Shown here: positions 27,890 to 36,887 of the stretch, piece after piece
How the letters are laid out: each line of letters starts with the position of its first letter
Numbering within the stretch: position 1 is the first letter of the stretch
NCBI RefSeq assembly: GCF_900580865.1
Contig: NZ_UTBZ01000219.1
Coordinates: 124,001-188,000 of the forward strand
Length of the DNA stretch: 64,000 nucleotides
Reading direction: 5' to 3'
DNA from: Pseudomonas viridiflava
GTDB taxonomy: Bacteria > Pseudomonadota > Gammaproteobacteria > Pseudomonadales > Pseudomonadaceae
Made by a program: the position numbers and the translations under genes
The notes under the pieces: generated by a model
Told to the model about the DNA's origin: nothing
The model's input: the letters and a program-made list of their open reading frames with translations, nothing else
Database searches by the model: none

Positions 27890-28849
27890 TTAAATGACCG
27901 GAATGTCGTCCAGATACTTCTCGGCGTCGAGCGCGGCCATGCAGCCGGCACCTGCCGACGTCACCGCCTGGCGGTAAACGTGGTCGGCCACGTCTCCGGC
28001 GGCGAACACTCCGGGAATCTCGGTGGACGTAGCGTCACCGTCGCTGCCACCCTTGACCCGCAAGTAACCGTCGCGCATCGGCAGTTGCCCTTGAAACAGA
28101 TCGGTGTTGGGTTTGTGGCCGATGGCGATGAACACGCCGGCCAGTGCCAGTTCGCGGGTTTCGCCGGTATGGCTGTCACGCAATCGCGCGCCGGTGACGC
28201 CGCTGGCATCGCCCAGCACTTCGTCGAGATTCTGATTCCAGTGCAGACGCACATTGCCTGTGGCGGCTTTCTCGAACAGTTTGTCTTGAAGGATTTTCTC
28301 CGCGCGCAGTTTGTCGCGACGGTGGATCAGGTGCACCTCTTTGGCGATGTTCGACAGGTACAGTGCTTCCTCGACGGCGGTATTGCCGCCGCCGACGACT
28401 GCGACCACCTGATTGCGATAGAAAAAGCCGTCACAGGTCGCGCAAGCAGAAACACCTCGACCGGCAAAGGCCTCTTCAGATGGCACTCCCAGGTATTGCG
28501 CCGAGGCGCCGGTGGCAATGATCAGCGCATCGCAGGTGTAAGTGCCGCTGTCGCCGACAAGTTCGAACGGGCGCTGCTGCAACTTGGCGGTGTGGATGTG
28601 GTCGTAAACGATCTCTGTGGCAAAGCGTTCGGCGTGCTTCTGCATGCGCTCCATCAGCACCGGGCCGGTGAGGCCTTCGACGTCACCGGGCCAGTTGTCG
28701 ACTTCAACGGTGGTGGTGAGCTGGCCACCTGCCTGCAAGCCGGTAATGACCACGGGTTTGAGGTTGGCGCGAGCGGCATACACGGCGGCGCTGTAACCGG
28801 CCGGACCGGAGCCGAGGATGATCAGGCGTGAATGCTTCGCTACGTTCAT
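27890..28849 (-). CDS. trxB: Thioredoxin-disulfide reductase
   Basis: NADPH-dependent flavoprotein that reduces thioredoxin. The 319-residue product has the FAD motif GSGPAGYSAAVYAARA near residue 13, the redox pair C136-C139 in CATCDG, and the NADPH motif GGGNTAVEEALYL. The C-terminal FAD motif FAAGDVADHVYRQAVTSAG is intact. Start ATG 28849 (MNVAKHSRLI) is the family start. It heads trxB-aat-bpt-infA and is divergent from ftsK across 297 bp. Confidence 0.96.
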   Translation of the reverse strand: MNVAKHSRLIILGSGPAGYSAAVYAARANLKPVVITGLQAGGQLTTTVEVDNWPGDVEGLTGPVLMERMQKHAERFATEIVYDHIHTAKLQQRPFELVGDSGTYTCDALIIATGASAQYLGVPSEEAFAGRGVSACATCDGFFYRNQVVAVVGGGNTAVEEALYLSNIAKEVHLIHRRDKLRAEKILQDKLFEKAATGNVRLHWNQNLDEVLGDASGVTGARLRDSHTGETRELALAGVFIAIGHKPNTDLFQGQLPMRDGYLRVKGGSDGDATSTEIPGVFAAGDVADHVYRQAVTSAGAGCMAALDAEKYLDDIPVI

Positions 28850-29074
28850 CAAATACACCTCATAAGCCTTTGTCACAAAAGGTAATGCATGCTCAAATTG
28901 AGTCGCGGGTTCTGTGTGCTTGACTATGCTCAGTCCTGAGGCTTGAAGCATGGCATCAGACGCACAAACCCGTACAATGCCGGGCTGTTACAGAATATTC
29001 GCGGTGCGTTGTGTTTATAAAAAGCGCGACGCAGTGTTAAAAGTAGTCTCAGTTGCGCTCGTTCACTTTTTTAC

Positions 29075-29097
29075 CTGCCTGGATTGGGCAGTTTTTT
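29075..29097 (+). terminator. Terminator-like hairpin in the ftsK leader
   Basis: CTGCC-TGGATTG-GGCAG followed by TTTTTT, ending 50 bp before the ftsK start. No gene on this strand lies between it and the divergent trxB, so it can only act on a leader transcript: an attenuator candidate. The stem is short (5 bp). Confidence 0.45.
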
Positions 29098-29146
29098 ATC
29101 GTCATTCAATAGATGGACGCGCCTCGGGCGCAGGAAAAGAAGCGTT

Positions 29147-31555
29147 TTGAAGAAATCCACCGAAGCACCAAAAACAGTCGTTCCGCTCTGGCGCCAACAG
29201 TTGCACTACCGGCTCAAGGAAGGTGCATTGATCGCCATCGGTGCCTTGTGCCTGTTCCTGATGATGGCTTTGCTGACCTACGGCAAGGACGACCCGGGCT
29301 GGAGCCACAACAGCAAGATCGATGACGTACAGAATTTCGGCGGCCCGGCGGGCTCCTACAGCGCCGACATCCTGTTCATGGTGCTGGGTTACTTTGCGTA
29401 CATCTTCCCGTTGCTGCTAGCGATCAAGGCTTACCAGATTTTCCGCCAGCGCCATGAGCCGTGGCAGTGGAGCGGCTGGCTGTTCTCCTGGCGTCTGATC
29501 GGTCTGGTGTTCCTGGTGCTGTCCGGCGCTGCGCTGGCGCATCTGCATTTCCACGCAGCGTCGGGTCTGCCGGCGGGTGCGGGCGGCGCGCTGGGCGAAA
29601 GCCTCGGTAATCTGGCGAAGAATGCGCTGAACATTCAGGGCAGCACGTTGCTGTTCATCGCGCTGTTCCTGTTTGGTCTGACGGTGTTCACCGATCTGTC
29701 GTGGTTCAAGGTGATGGACATCACCGGCAAGATCACCCTTGATCTGTTCGAACTGTTCCAGGGCGCGCTCAATCGCTGGTGGTCCGCACGTACCGAACGC
29801 AAGCAACTGGTTGCGCAACTGCGTGAGGTCGACGATCGCGTGCATGACGTGGTCGCTCCGACGGTCACCGACAAGCGCGAGCAGGCCAAAGTCAAAGAAC
29901 GCCTGATCGAACGTGAGCAAGCCCTGAGCAAGCACATGTCCGATCGCGAGAAGCAGGTGCCACCTGTTATTGCACCGGCCCCGGCCAAGGCGCCCGAGCC
30001 AAGCAAGCGCGTGCAGAAAGAGAAACAGGTGCCGTTGTTCGTCGACAGCGCCGTGGAAGGCACTTTGCCGCCGATCTCGATTCTTGATCCTGCAGAAAAG
30101 AAACAACTCAATTACTCACCGGAATCCCTGGCAGCGGTCGGCCACTTGCTCGAGATCAAGCTGAAGGAATTCGGTGTCGAGGTCACGGTGGATTCGATCC
30201 ATCCGGGCCCGGTGATTACCCGTTACGAAATCCAGCCGGCCGCCGGCGTAAAAGTCAGCCGCATCGCCAACCTCGCCAAAGACCTTGCGCGTTCCCTGGC
30301 GGTGACCAGTGTGCGTGTGGTCGAGGTGATTCCCGGCAAGACCACCGTCGGTATCGAGATCCCCAACGAAGACCGGCAGATCGTGCGCTTCTCCGAAGTG
30401 CTGTCGACGCCTGAATACGACAACTTCAAATCGCCGGTCACCCTGGCACTCGGACACGATATCGGTGGTAAACCGGTCATCACCGACCTGGCGAAGATGC
30501 CGCACTTGCTGGTGGCAGGTACCACCGGTTCCGGTAAGTCGGTGGGTGTGAACGCGATGATCCTGTCGATCCTGTTCAAGTCCGGCCCGGAAGACGCCAA
30601 GCTGATCATGATCGACCCGAAAATGCTGGAACTGTCGATCTACGAAGGCATTCCGCACCTGCTGTGCCCGGTCGTGACCGACATGAAAGACGCCGCCAAC
30701 GCCCTGCGCTGGAGCGTTGCCGAGATGGAGCGTCGTTACAAGCTGATGGCGAAGATGGGCGTGCGTAACCTGTCCGGCTTCAACGCCAAGGTCAAGGAAG
30801 CCCAGGACGCTGGCGAGCCGTTGAGCGATCCGCTGTACAAACGCGAAAGCATTCACGACGAAGCGCCGTTGCTGCAGAAGCTGCCAACCATCGTCGTGGT
30901 GGTCGACGAATTCGCCGACATGATGATGATCGTCGGCAAGAAGGTCGAAGAACTGATCGCTCGTATTGCGCAGAAGGCGCGTGCGGCGGGTATTCACTTG
31001 ATCCTCGCGACCCAGCGGCCGTCGGTGGACGTGATCACCGGTCTGATCAAGGCCAACATTCCGACACGTATGGCGTTCCAGGTATCGAGCAAGATCGACT
31101 CGCGCACCATCATCGATCAGGGCGGCGCCGAACAACTGCTCGGTCACGGTGACATGCTCTACATGCCACCGGGCACCAGCCTGCCGATCCGCGTTCACGG
31201 TGCGTTCGTTTCCGACGATGAAGTACACCGGGTGGTCGAAGCGTGGAAACTGCGCGGCGCACCGGAATACAACGACGACATCCTCAACGGTGTCGAAGAA
31301 GCGGGCAGCGGTTTCGAAGGCAGCAGCGGTGGCGGCGACGGCGATGATCCGGAAGCCGACGCGCTGTACGACGAAGCGGTACAGTTCGTGCTCGAAAGCC
31401 GTCGCGCCTCGATTTCCGCGGTACAGCGCAAGTTGAAGATCGGCTACAACCGCGCCGCACGGATGATCGAAGCCATGGAAATGGCCGGGGTCGTCACGTC
31501 AATGAACACCAACGGTTCGCGTGAAGTCCTGGCCCCGGGCCCGGTACGCGACTGA
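29147..31555 (+). CDS. ftsK: DNA translocase FtsK
   Basis: Divisome-linked motor that pumps DNA toward dif for chromosome dimer resolution. The product (802 residues) has four to five transmembrane helices in about residues 25-210, a charged linker, the RecA-like motor with Walker A AGTTGSGKSVGVN near residue 457 and Walker B VVVVDEFADMMM, and the C-terminal gamma winged helix (SISAVQRKLKIGYNRAARMI). I choose a TTG start at 29147 (MKKSTEAPKT), preceded by AGGA, as in other Pseudomonas; the frame is open upstream from 29084 but unconserved. Confidence 0.95.
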   Translation: MKKSTEAPKTVVPLWRQQLHYRLKEGALIAIGALCLFLMMALLTYGKDDPGWSHNSKIDDVQNFGGPAGSYSADILFMVLGYFAYIFPLLLAIKAYQIFRQRHEPWQWSGWLFSWRLIGLVFLVLSGAALAHLHFHAASGLPAGAGGALGESLGNLAKNALNIQGSTLLFIALFLFGLTVFTDLSWFKVMDITGKITLDLFELFQGALNRWWSARTERKQLVAQLREVDDRVHDVVAPTVTDKREQAKVKERLIEREQALSKHMSDREKQVPPVIAPAPAKAPEPSKRVQKEKQVPLFVDSAVEGTLPPISILDPAEKKQLNYSPESLAAVGHLLEIKLKEFGVEVTVDSIHPGPVITRYEIQPAAGVKVSRIANLAKDLARSLAVTSVRVVEVIPGKTTVGIEIPNEDRQIVRFSEVLSTPEYDNFKSPVTLALGHDIGGKPVITDLAKMPHLLVAGTTGSGKSVGVNAMILSILFKSGPEDAKLIMIDPKMLELSIYEGIPHLLCPVVTDMKDAANALRWSVAEMERRYKLMAKMGVRNLSGFNAKVKEAQDAGEPLSDPLYKRESIHDEAPLLQKLPTIVVVVDEFADMMMIVGKKVEELIARIAQKARAAGIHLILATQRPSVDVITGLIKANIPTRMAFQVSSKIDSRTIIDQGGAEQLLGHGDMLYMPPGTSLPIRVHGAFVSDDEVHRVVEAWKLRGAPEYNDDILNGVEEAGSGFEGSSGGGDGDDPEADALYDEAVQFVLESRRASISAVQRKLKIGYNRAARMIEAMEMAGVVTSMNTNGSREVLAPGPVRD

Positions 31556-31621
31556 TTCCAAAGCAAGAGGCGGGACAATGATGTGCCGCCGCTCTCCCAA
31601 CGAGTATTCAAGAGGACTCCC

Positions 31622-32242
31622 ATGCGTCTTATCCGCATGTTGCTGCCAGTACTGGCGCTGACCACTCTCACGGCCCACGCCGATGACAAGGACGTGGCGC
31701 GTCTGACCCAATTGCTGGAAACATCCAAGACCCTGAGCGCGAACTTCTCGCAGCTGACCCTCGACGGCGGCGGCACGCAATTGCAGGAAACCACCGGCAA
31801 CATGACCCTGCAGCGTCCGGGCCTGTTCTACTGGCACACCAATGCGCCGGCCGAGCAGACCATGGTTTCCGATGGCAAGAAGGTCACGCTGTGGGACCCG
31901 GATCTGGAGCAGGCGACGATCAAGAAACTCGACGAGCGTCTGACCCAGACCCCGGCGCTGCTGCTGTCCGGTGATGTATCGAAGATCAGCCAGAGCTTCG
32001 ACATCAGCGCGAAAGAGGCGGGCGGTGTGATCGACTTCACCCTCAAGCCGAAAACCAAGGACACCTTGTTCGACAACCTGCGCTTGTCGTTCCGCAACGG
32101 TCTGCTTAACGATATGCAACTGATCGACAGCGTCGGCCAGCGCACCAATATCCTGTTTACCGGGGTCAAGGCCAACGAGCCGGTGGCGCCGTCCAAGTTC
32201 AAGTTCGACATCCCCAAGGGTGCCGACGTGATCCAGGAATAA
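31622..32242 (+). CDS. lolA: Outer-membrane lipoprotein carrier protein LolA
   Basis: Periplasmic chaperone that carries lipoproteins from LolCDE to LolB. The 206-residue product has a signal peptide (residues 1 to about 20, ending TAHAD), then the LolA fold with SANFSQLTLDGGGTQLQETT and RPGLFYWHTNAPAEQTMVSD. The ATG at 31622 follows GAGGA. It starts 67 bp after ftsK, the usual ftsK-lolA-rarA order. A REP pair follows. Confidence 0.95.
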   Translation: MRLIRMLLPVLALTTLTAHADDKDVARLTQLLETSKTLSANFSQLTLDGGGTQLQETTGNMTLQRPGLFYWHTNAPAEQTMVSDGKKVTLWDPDLEQATIKKLDERLTQTPALLLSGDVSKISQSFDISAKEAGGVIDFTLKPKTKDTLFDNLRLSFRNGLLNDMQLIDSVGQRTNILFTGVKANEPVAPSKFKFDIPKGADVIQE

Positions 32243-32253
32243 ACACAAAACCC

Positions 32254-32345
32254 TTTGTAGGAGTGAGCCTGCTCGCGATTCGATTTGTCAGTCACATCTT
32301 CATCGTCTGACCCACCGCTATCGCGAGCAGGCTCACTTCTACAGG
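32254..32345. repeat. REP inverted pair (GTAGGAGTGAGCC type)
   Basis: TGTAGGAGTGAGCCTGCTCG and its complement CGAGCAGGCTCACTTCTACA about 60 bp apart, between lolA and rarA. Confidence 0.88.
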
Positions 32346-32383
32346 GTCAATGATCGGCAAAATAGAGGTTTCAACGCTACGTG

Positions 32384-33706
32384 ATGGATCTGTTTCGCAG
32401 TGCACCGATTGCCCAGCCACTGGCCGCGCGTTTGCGTGCGACCAATCTGGATGAGTACGTCGGTCAGGAGCACGTGCTCGCTCGCGGCAAGCCTCTGCGT
32501 GAGGCGCTGGAGCAGGGTGCCCTGCATTCGATGATCTTCTGGGGCCCGCCGGGTGTGGGCAAAACCACCCTGGCGCGGTTGCTCGCAGAAGTCTCCGATG
32601 CGCACTTCGAAACGGTCTCGGCGGTGCTCGCCGGGGTCAAGGAGATCCGGCAAGCCGTTGAAATCGCCAAGCAGCAGGCCGGCCAGTACGGCAAGCGCAC
32701 GATTCTGTTCGTCGATGAAGTGCACCGCTTCAACAAATCCCAGCAGGACGCGTTCCTGCCTTACGTTGAAGACGGCACGCTGATCTTCATCGGCGCGACC
32801 ACCGAAAACCCTTCGTTCGAACTCAACAACGCCTTGTTGTCGCGGGCCCGCGTCTACGTGCTGAAAAGCCTCGACGAAGCGGCGCTGCGCAAACTGGTGC
32901 ACCGTGCACTGACCGAAGAGCGCGGCCTGGGCAAGCGCAACCTGACATTGAATGACGAAGGCTTCCAGATGTTGCTGTCCGCCGCCGATGGCGATGGCCG
33001 GCGTCTGCTCAATCTGCTGGAGAACGCCTCGGATCTGGCCGAAGACAATAGCGAGATCGGCACCGAGTTGCTGCAGAGCCTGCTCGGTGACACGCGTCGG
33101 CGTTTCGACAAGGGCGGCGAAGCGTTCTACGACCAGATCTCGGCGCTGCACAAGTCCGTGCGCGGTTCCAACCCCGACGGCGCGTTGTACTGGTTTGCGC
33201 GGATGATCGACGGCGGTTGCGATCCGCTGTACCTGGCGCGGCGCGTGGTGCGCATGGCCAGCGAAGACATCGGCAACGCCGACCCGCGTGCGCTGAGCCT
33301 GTGCCTGGCGGCGTGGGAAGTGCAGGAACGTCTAGGCAGCCCGGAAGGCGAGTTGGCCGTGGCCCAGGCGATCACTTATCTGGCCTGCGCGCCGAAAAGC
33401 AACGCTGTTTATATGGGTTTCAAAACCGCCTTGCGTGCCGCCGCTGAAAACGGCTCGCTGGAAGTGCCGCTGCACCTGCGCAACGCGCCGACCAAACTGA
33501 TGAAACAATTGGGCTACGGCGACGAATATCGCTATGCCCACGACGAGCCGGACGCTTACGCCGCTGGCGAAGACTATTTCCCGGAAGAGCTTGATCCCAT
33601 CCCGTTCTACCAACCGGTGCCGCGCGGCCTGGAATTGAAGATCGGCGAGAAGCTCAACCACCTCGCCCAACTCGACCGTTTAAGCCCTCGGCAGCGGAGA
33701 AAATAG
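32384..33706 (+). CDS. rarA: Replication-associated recombination protein A (RarA/MgsA)
   Basis: AAA+ ATPase of the clamp-loader-like family acting at stalled replication forks. In the 440-residue product Walker A GPPGVGKTT is at residues 54-62 and Walker B ILFVDEVHRFNKSQQDAFLP near 108. The sensor region GATTENPSFELNNALLSRAR follows, with the tetramerisation C-terminal part ending RLSPRQRRK. The ATG at 32384 is preferred to the adjacent GTG at 32381. The stop overlaps the crcB GTG by one base. Confidence 0.95.
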   Translation: MDLFRSAPIAQPLAARLRATNLDEYVGQEHVLARGKPLREALEQGALHSMIFWGPPGVGKTTLARLLAEVSDAHFETVSAVLAGVKEIRQAVEIAKQQAGQYGKRTILFVDEVHRFNKSQQDAFLPYVEDGTLIFIGATTENPSFELNNALLSRARVYVLKSLDEAALRKLVHRALTEERGLGKRNLTLNDEGFQMLLSAADGDGRRLLNLLENASDLAEDNSEIGTELLQSLLGDTRRRFDKGGEAFYDQISALHKSVRGSNPDGALYWFARMIDGGCDPLYLARRVVRMASEDIGNADPRALSLCLAAWEVQERLGSPEGELAVAQAITYLACAPKSNAVYMGFKTALRAAAENGSLEVPLHLRNAPTKLMKQLGYGDEYRYAHDEPDAYAAGEDYFPEELDPIPFYQPVPRGLELKIGEKLNHLAQLDRLSPRQRRK

Positions 33707-34080
33707 TGCTTCCATTGATTGTTGCAGTCTCTGTCGGCGGTGTCGCTGGCACCTTGTTGCGCTTCGCCACCGGCAATTGGGTCAACGCCAATTGGCCGCG
33801 GCACTTCTATACCGCGACGCTGGCCGTTAATATCGTGGGCTGTCTGCTGATTGGCGTGTTGTACGGCCTGTTTTTGATACGCCCGGAGGTGCCGATCGAG
33901 GTACGTGCCGGGTTGATGGTCGGCTTCCTCGGGGGGCTGACGACTTTTTCATCCTTTTCACTGGATACGGTGCGCCTGTTGGAAAGCGGGCAAGTGCCGC
34001 TGGCCCTGGGCTATGCGGCACTCAGCGTATTCGGCGGGCTGCTCGCGACGTGGGCTGGCCTGTCTTTGACCAAACTTTGA
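33706..34080 (+). CDS. crcB: Fluoride ion channel CrcB/Fluc
   Basis: Small four-helix membrane protein that exports fluoride as an antiparallel dimer. The 124-residue product has GGVAGTLLRF near the start, NIVGCLLIGVL in the second helix, and GGLTTFSSFSLD, the region with the fluoride-coordinating phenylalanines. Start is a GTG overlapping the rarA stop (TAGTG). It is expressed within rarA-crcB-serS-cysG; no fluoride riboswitch is seen upstream. Confidence 0.94.
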   Translation: MLPLIVAVSVGGVAGTLLRFATGNWVNANWPRHFYTATLAVNIVGCLLIGVLYGLFLIRPEVPIEVRAGLMVGFLGGLTTFSSFSLDTVRLLESGQVPLALGYAALSVFGGLLATWAGLSLTKL

Positions 34081-34095
34081 TAACGAGAAACCGAC

Positions 34096-35376
34096 ATGCT
34101 CGATTCCAAACTGTTACGTAGCAACCTTCAGGACGTAGCGGACCGCCTGGCTTCCCGTGGCTTTGCCCTGGATACCGCGCGCATCGAAGCGCTGGAAGAA
34201 CAGCGCAAGTCCGTCCAGACCCGCACCGAAGCACTGCAGGCTGAGCGTAACGCGCGTTCCAAATCCATCGGTCAGGCCAAGCAGCGCGGCGAAGACATCG
34301 CGCCGTTGATGGCGGACGTCGAGCGCATGGCGGGCGAACTGAGTGCCGGTAAAGTCGAGCTGGACGCGATCCAGACCGAACTGGACTCGATCCTGCTCGG
34401 CATTCCCAACCTGCCACACGAATCCGTACCAGTCGGCAAAGACGAAGACGACAACGTTGAAGTGCGCCGCTGGGGCACGCCGACGGCTTTCGATTTCGAA
34501 GTGAAAGACCACGTTGCCCTGGGCGAGAAGTTCGGCTGGCTGGACTTTGAAACCGCCGCCAAGCTGTCCGGTGCGCGTTTCGCCCTGCTGCGTGGCCCGA
34601 TCGCGCGTCTGCATCGCGCCCTGGCGCAGTTCATGATCAACCTGCACGTCAATGAGCACGGCTACGAAGAGGCTTACACGCCTTATCTGGTTCAGGCCCC
34701 GGCGCTGCAAGGCACCGGTCAACTGCCGAAGTTCGAAGAAGACCTGTTCAAGATCGCCCGCGAAGGCGAGGCCGATCTATACCTGATCCCGACCGCCGAA
34801 GTGTCGCTGACCAACATCATTGCCGGCGAAATCGTCGATTCGAAACTGCTGCCGATCAAGTTCGTGGCGCACACCCCGTGCTTCCGCAGCGAAGCCGGTG
34901 CGTCGGGTCGCGACACCCGCGGCATGATCCGTCAGCACCAGTTCGACAAAGTTGAAATGGTCCAGATCGTTGAGCCATCGACCTCGATGGAAGCACTGGA
35001 AGGCCTGACCGCCAACGCCGAAAAAGTCCTGCAACTGCTCGGTCTGCCTTACCGCACCCTGGCGCTGTGCACCGGCGACATGGGCTTCAGCGCGGTCAAG
35101 ACCTACGATCTGGAAGTGTGGATTCCGAGCCAGGACAAGTACCGCGAAATTTCCTCCTGCTCGAACTGCGGAGACTTCCAGGCCCGCCGTATGCAAGCGC
35201 GTTTCCGCAACCCGGAAACCGGCAAGCCTGAGCTGGTGCACACCTTGAACGGTTCCGGTCTGGCGGTCGGCCGTACGCTGGTGGCCGTGCTGGAAAACTA
35301 CCAGCAGGCCGACGGTTCGATCCGTGTGCCAGACGTGCTGAAGCCGTTCATGGGTGGCCTTGAGGTCATCGGCTAA
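34096..35376 (+). CDS. serS: Serine--tRNA ligase
   Basis: Class II aminoacyl-tRNA synthetase charging tRNA Ser and tRNA Sec. The 426-residue product has the long N-terminal coiled-coil arm (about residues 30-100), motif 2 region TPCFRSEAGASGRDTRGMIR, and motif 3 NGSGLAVGRTLVAVLENYQ near the end. Length is normal. It follows crcB by 15 bp; its TAA stop is directly followed by the ATG of cysG. Confidence 0.97.
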   Translation: MLDSKLLRSNLQDVADRLASRGFALDTARIEALEEQRKSVQTRTEALQAERNARSKSIGQAKQRGEDIAPLMADVERMAGELSAGKVELDAIQTELDSILLGIPNLPHESVPVGKDEDDNVEVRRWGTPTAFDFEVKDHVALGEKFGWLDFETAAKLSGARFALLRGPIARLHRALAQFMINLHVNEHGYEEAYTPYLVQAPALQGTGQLPKFEEDLFKIAREGEADLYLIPTAEVSLTNIIAGEIVDSKLLPIKFVAHTPCFRSEAGASGRDTRGMIRQHQFDKVEMVQIVEPSTSMEALEGLTANAEKVLQLLGLPYRTLALCTGDMGFSAVKTYDLEVWIPSQDKYREISSCSNCGDFQARRMQARFRNPETGKPELVHTLNGSGLAVGRTLVAVLENYQQADGSIRVPDVLKPFMGGLEVIG

Positions 35377-36771
35377 ATGAAATATCTGCCGCTGTTTCAC
35401 AACCTGCGCGGCAGTCGTGTGTTGGTCGTCGGTGGGGGGGAAATTGCCTTGCGCAAATCCCGCCTGCTGGCCGATGCCGGTGCGCTGCTGCGGGTGGTCG
35501 CACCTGAAATCGAAACGCAACTGCGTGAGCTGGTCGCTGCTTCTGGTGGTGAATGCCTGTTGCGCGGTTACGTCGAGGCGGATCTCGACGGTTGCGGGCT
35601 GATCATTGCCGCCACCGACGATGAGACGCTGAACGCACAAGTCTCCACCGATGCTCACAAGCGCTGCGTGCCGGTCAACGTGGTCGACGCGCCGGCCTTG
35701 TGCAGCGTGATCTTCCCGGCGATCGTCGATCGCTCGCCGCTGATCATCGCGGTGTCCAGTGGCGGCGATGCGCCGGTGCTGGCGCGTTTGATCCGCGCCA
35801 AGATCGAAACCTGGATTCCTTCGACTTACGGTCAGTTGGCCGGGCTGGCGGCGCGTTTCCGCAATCAGGTGAAAAGCCTGTTTCCGGATGTGCAGCAGCG
35901 TCGTGGTTTCTGGGAAGACGTGTTTCAGGGGCCGATTGCCGATCGACAACTGGCCGGCCAGGGCGCTGAAGCCGAGCGTCTGCTGCAAGCCAAAATCGAT
36001 GGCGAAGCCATGGTCACGACCGGCGAGGTTTATCTGGTCGGGGCAGGGCCGGGCGATCCGGATCTGCTGACGTTCAAGGCTTTGCGTCTGATGCAGCAAG
36101 CCGACGTGGTGCTGTACGACCGCTTGGTCGCGCCAGCGATTCTTGAACTGTGCCGTCGTGATGCCGAGCGGGTCTATGTTGGCAAGCGTCGTTCTGATCA
36201 CGCCGTGCCGCAGGATCAGATCAACCAGCAACTGGTCGATCTGGCCAAGGCCGGCAAGCGCGTGGTGCGCTTGAAGGGCGGCGATCCGTTTATCTTCGGC
36301 CGTGGCGGCGAAGAGATCGAAGAGCTGGCGGCCCATGGCATCCCGTTTCAGGTGGTGCCAGGCATCACAGCGGCCAGCGGTTGCGCGGCGTATGCCGGGA
36401 TTCCGCTGACCCATCGTGATTACGCGCAGTCAGTGCGCTTTGTCACCGGGCATTTGAAGGACGGTTCCACCGATCTGCCGTGGGCCGACCTTGTCGCCCC
36501 GGCGCAGACGCTGGTGTTCTACATGGGCCTGGTCGGCTTGCCTGTGATCTGCGAACAACTGATCAAACATGGTCGTTCAGCCGATACCCCGGCGGCGTTG
36601 ATTCAGCAGGGCACCACGGTTAATCAGCGCGTCTTTACCGGCACGCTGGCTGATCTGCCGCGGCTGGTGGCGGAGCATGAAGTGCATGCACCGACATTGG
36701 TGATTGTCGGGGAAGTGGTGCAACTGCGCGAGAAACTGGCGTGGTTCGAAGGGGCTCAGGCGCAGGTCTGA
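35377..36771 (+). CDS. cysG: Siroheme synthase (trifunctional)
   Basis: Converts uroporphyrinogen III to siroheme, the cofactor of sulfite and nitrite reductases. In the 464-residue product residues 1-200 hold the NAD-dependent precorrin-2 dehydrogenase/ferrochelatase (VLVVGGGEIALRKSRLL). Residues from about 215 hold the SAM uroporphyrinogen methyltransferase (YLVGAGPGDPDLLTFKALRL, then VVRLKGGDPFIFGRGGEE and a VPGITAASGCAAYAGIPLTH stretch). The ATG abuts the serS stop with no gap, so it depends on coupling. Confidence 0.96.
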   Translation: MKYLPLFHNLRGSRVLVVGGGEIALRKSRLLADAGALLRVVAPEIETQLRELVAASGGECLLRGYVEADLDGCGLIIAATDDETLNAQVSTDAHKRCVPVNVVDAPALCSVIFPAIVDRSPLIIAVSSGGDAPVLARLIRAKIETWIPSTYGQLAGLAARFRNQVKSLFPDVQQRRGFWEDVFQGPIADRQLAGQGAEAERLLQAKIDGEAMVTTGEVYLVGAGPGDPDLLTFKALRLMQQADVVLYDRLVAPAILELCRRDAERVYVGKRRSDHAVPQDQINQQLVDLAKAGKRVVRLKGGDPFIFGRGGEEIEELAAHGIPFQVVPGITAASGCAAYAGIPLTHRDYAQSVRFVTGHLKDGSTDLPWADLVAPAQTLVFYMGLVGLPVICEQLIKHGRSADTPAALIQQGTTVNQRVFTGTLADLPRLVAEHEVHAPTLVIVGEVVQLREKLAWFEGAQAQV

Positions 36772-36785
36772 AAACCGAGTCGCCT

Positions 36786-36866
36786 CATTCGCGAGCAGGC
36801 TCGCTCCCACAGGGGATTCGTGTATGACACAGATCCAATGTGGGAGCGAGCCTGCTCGCGAAGAGG
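36786..36866. repeat. REP inverted pair (GTGGGAGCGAGC type)
   Basis: CGCGAGCAGGCTCGCTCCCA and GTGGGAGCGAGCCTGCTCGC about 35 bp apart, between the convergent cysG and the glutathionyl reductase gene. Confidence 0.9.
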
Positions 36867-36887
36867 CCTTCAAAAGCGCTGAGTAAC

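Noticed and set aside
33640..33705. Fluoride riboswitch before crcB
   Set aside because: crcB starts inside the rarA stop codon, leaving no room for a leader.
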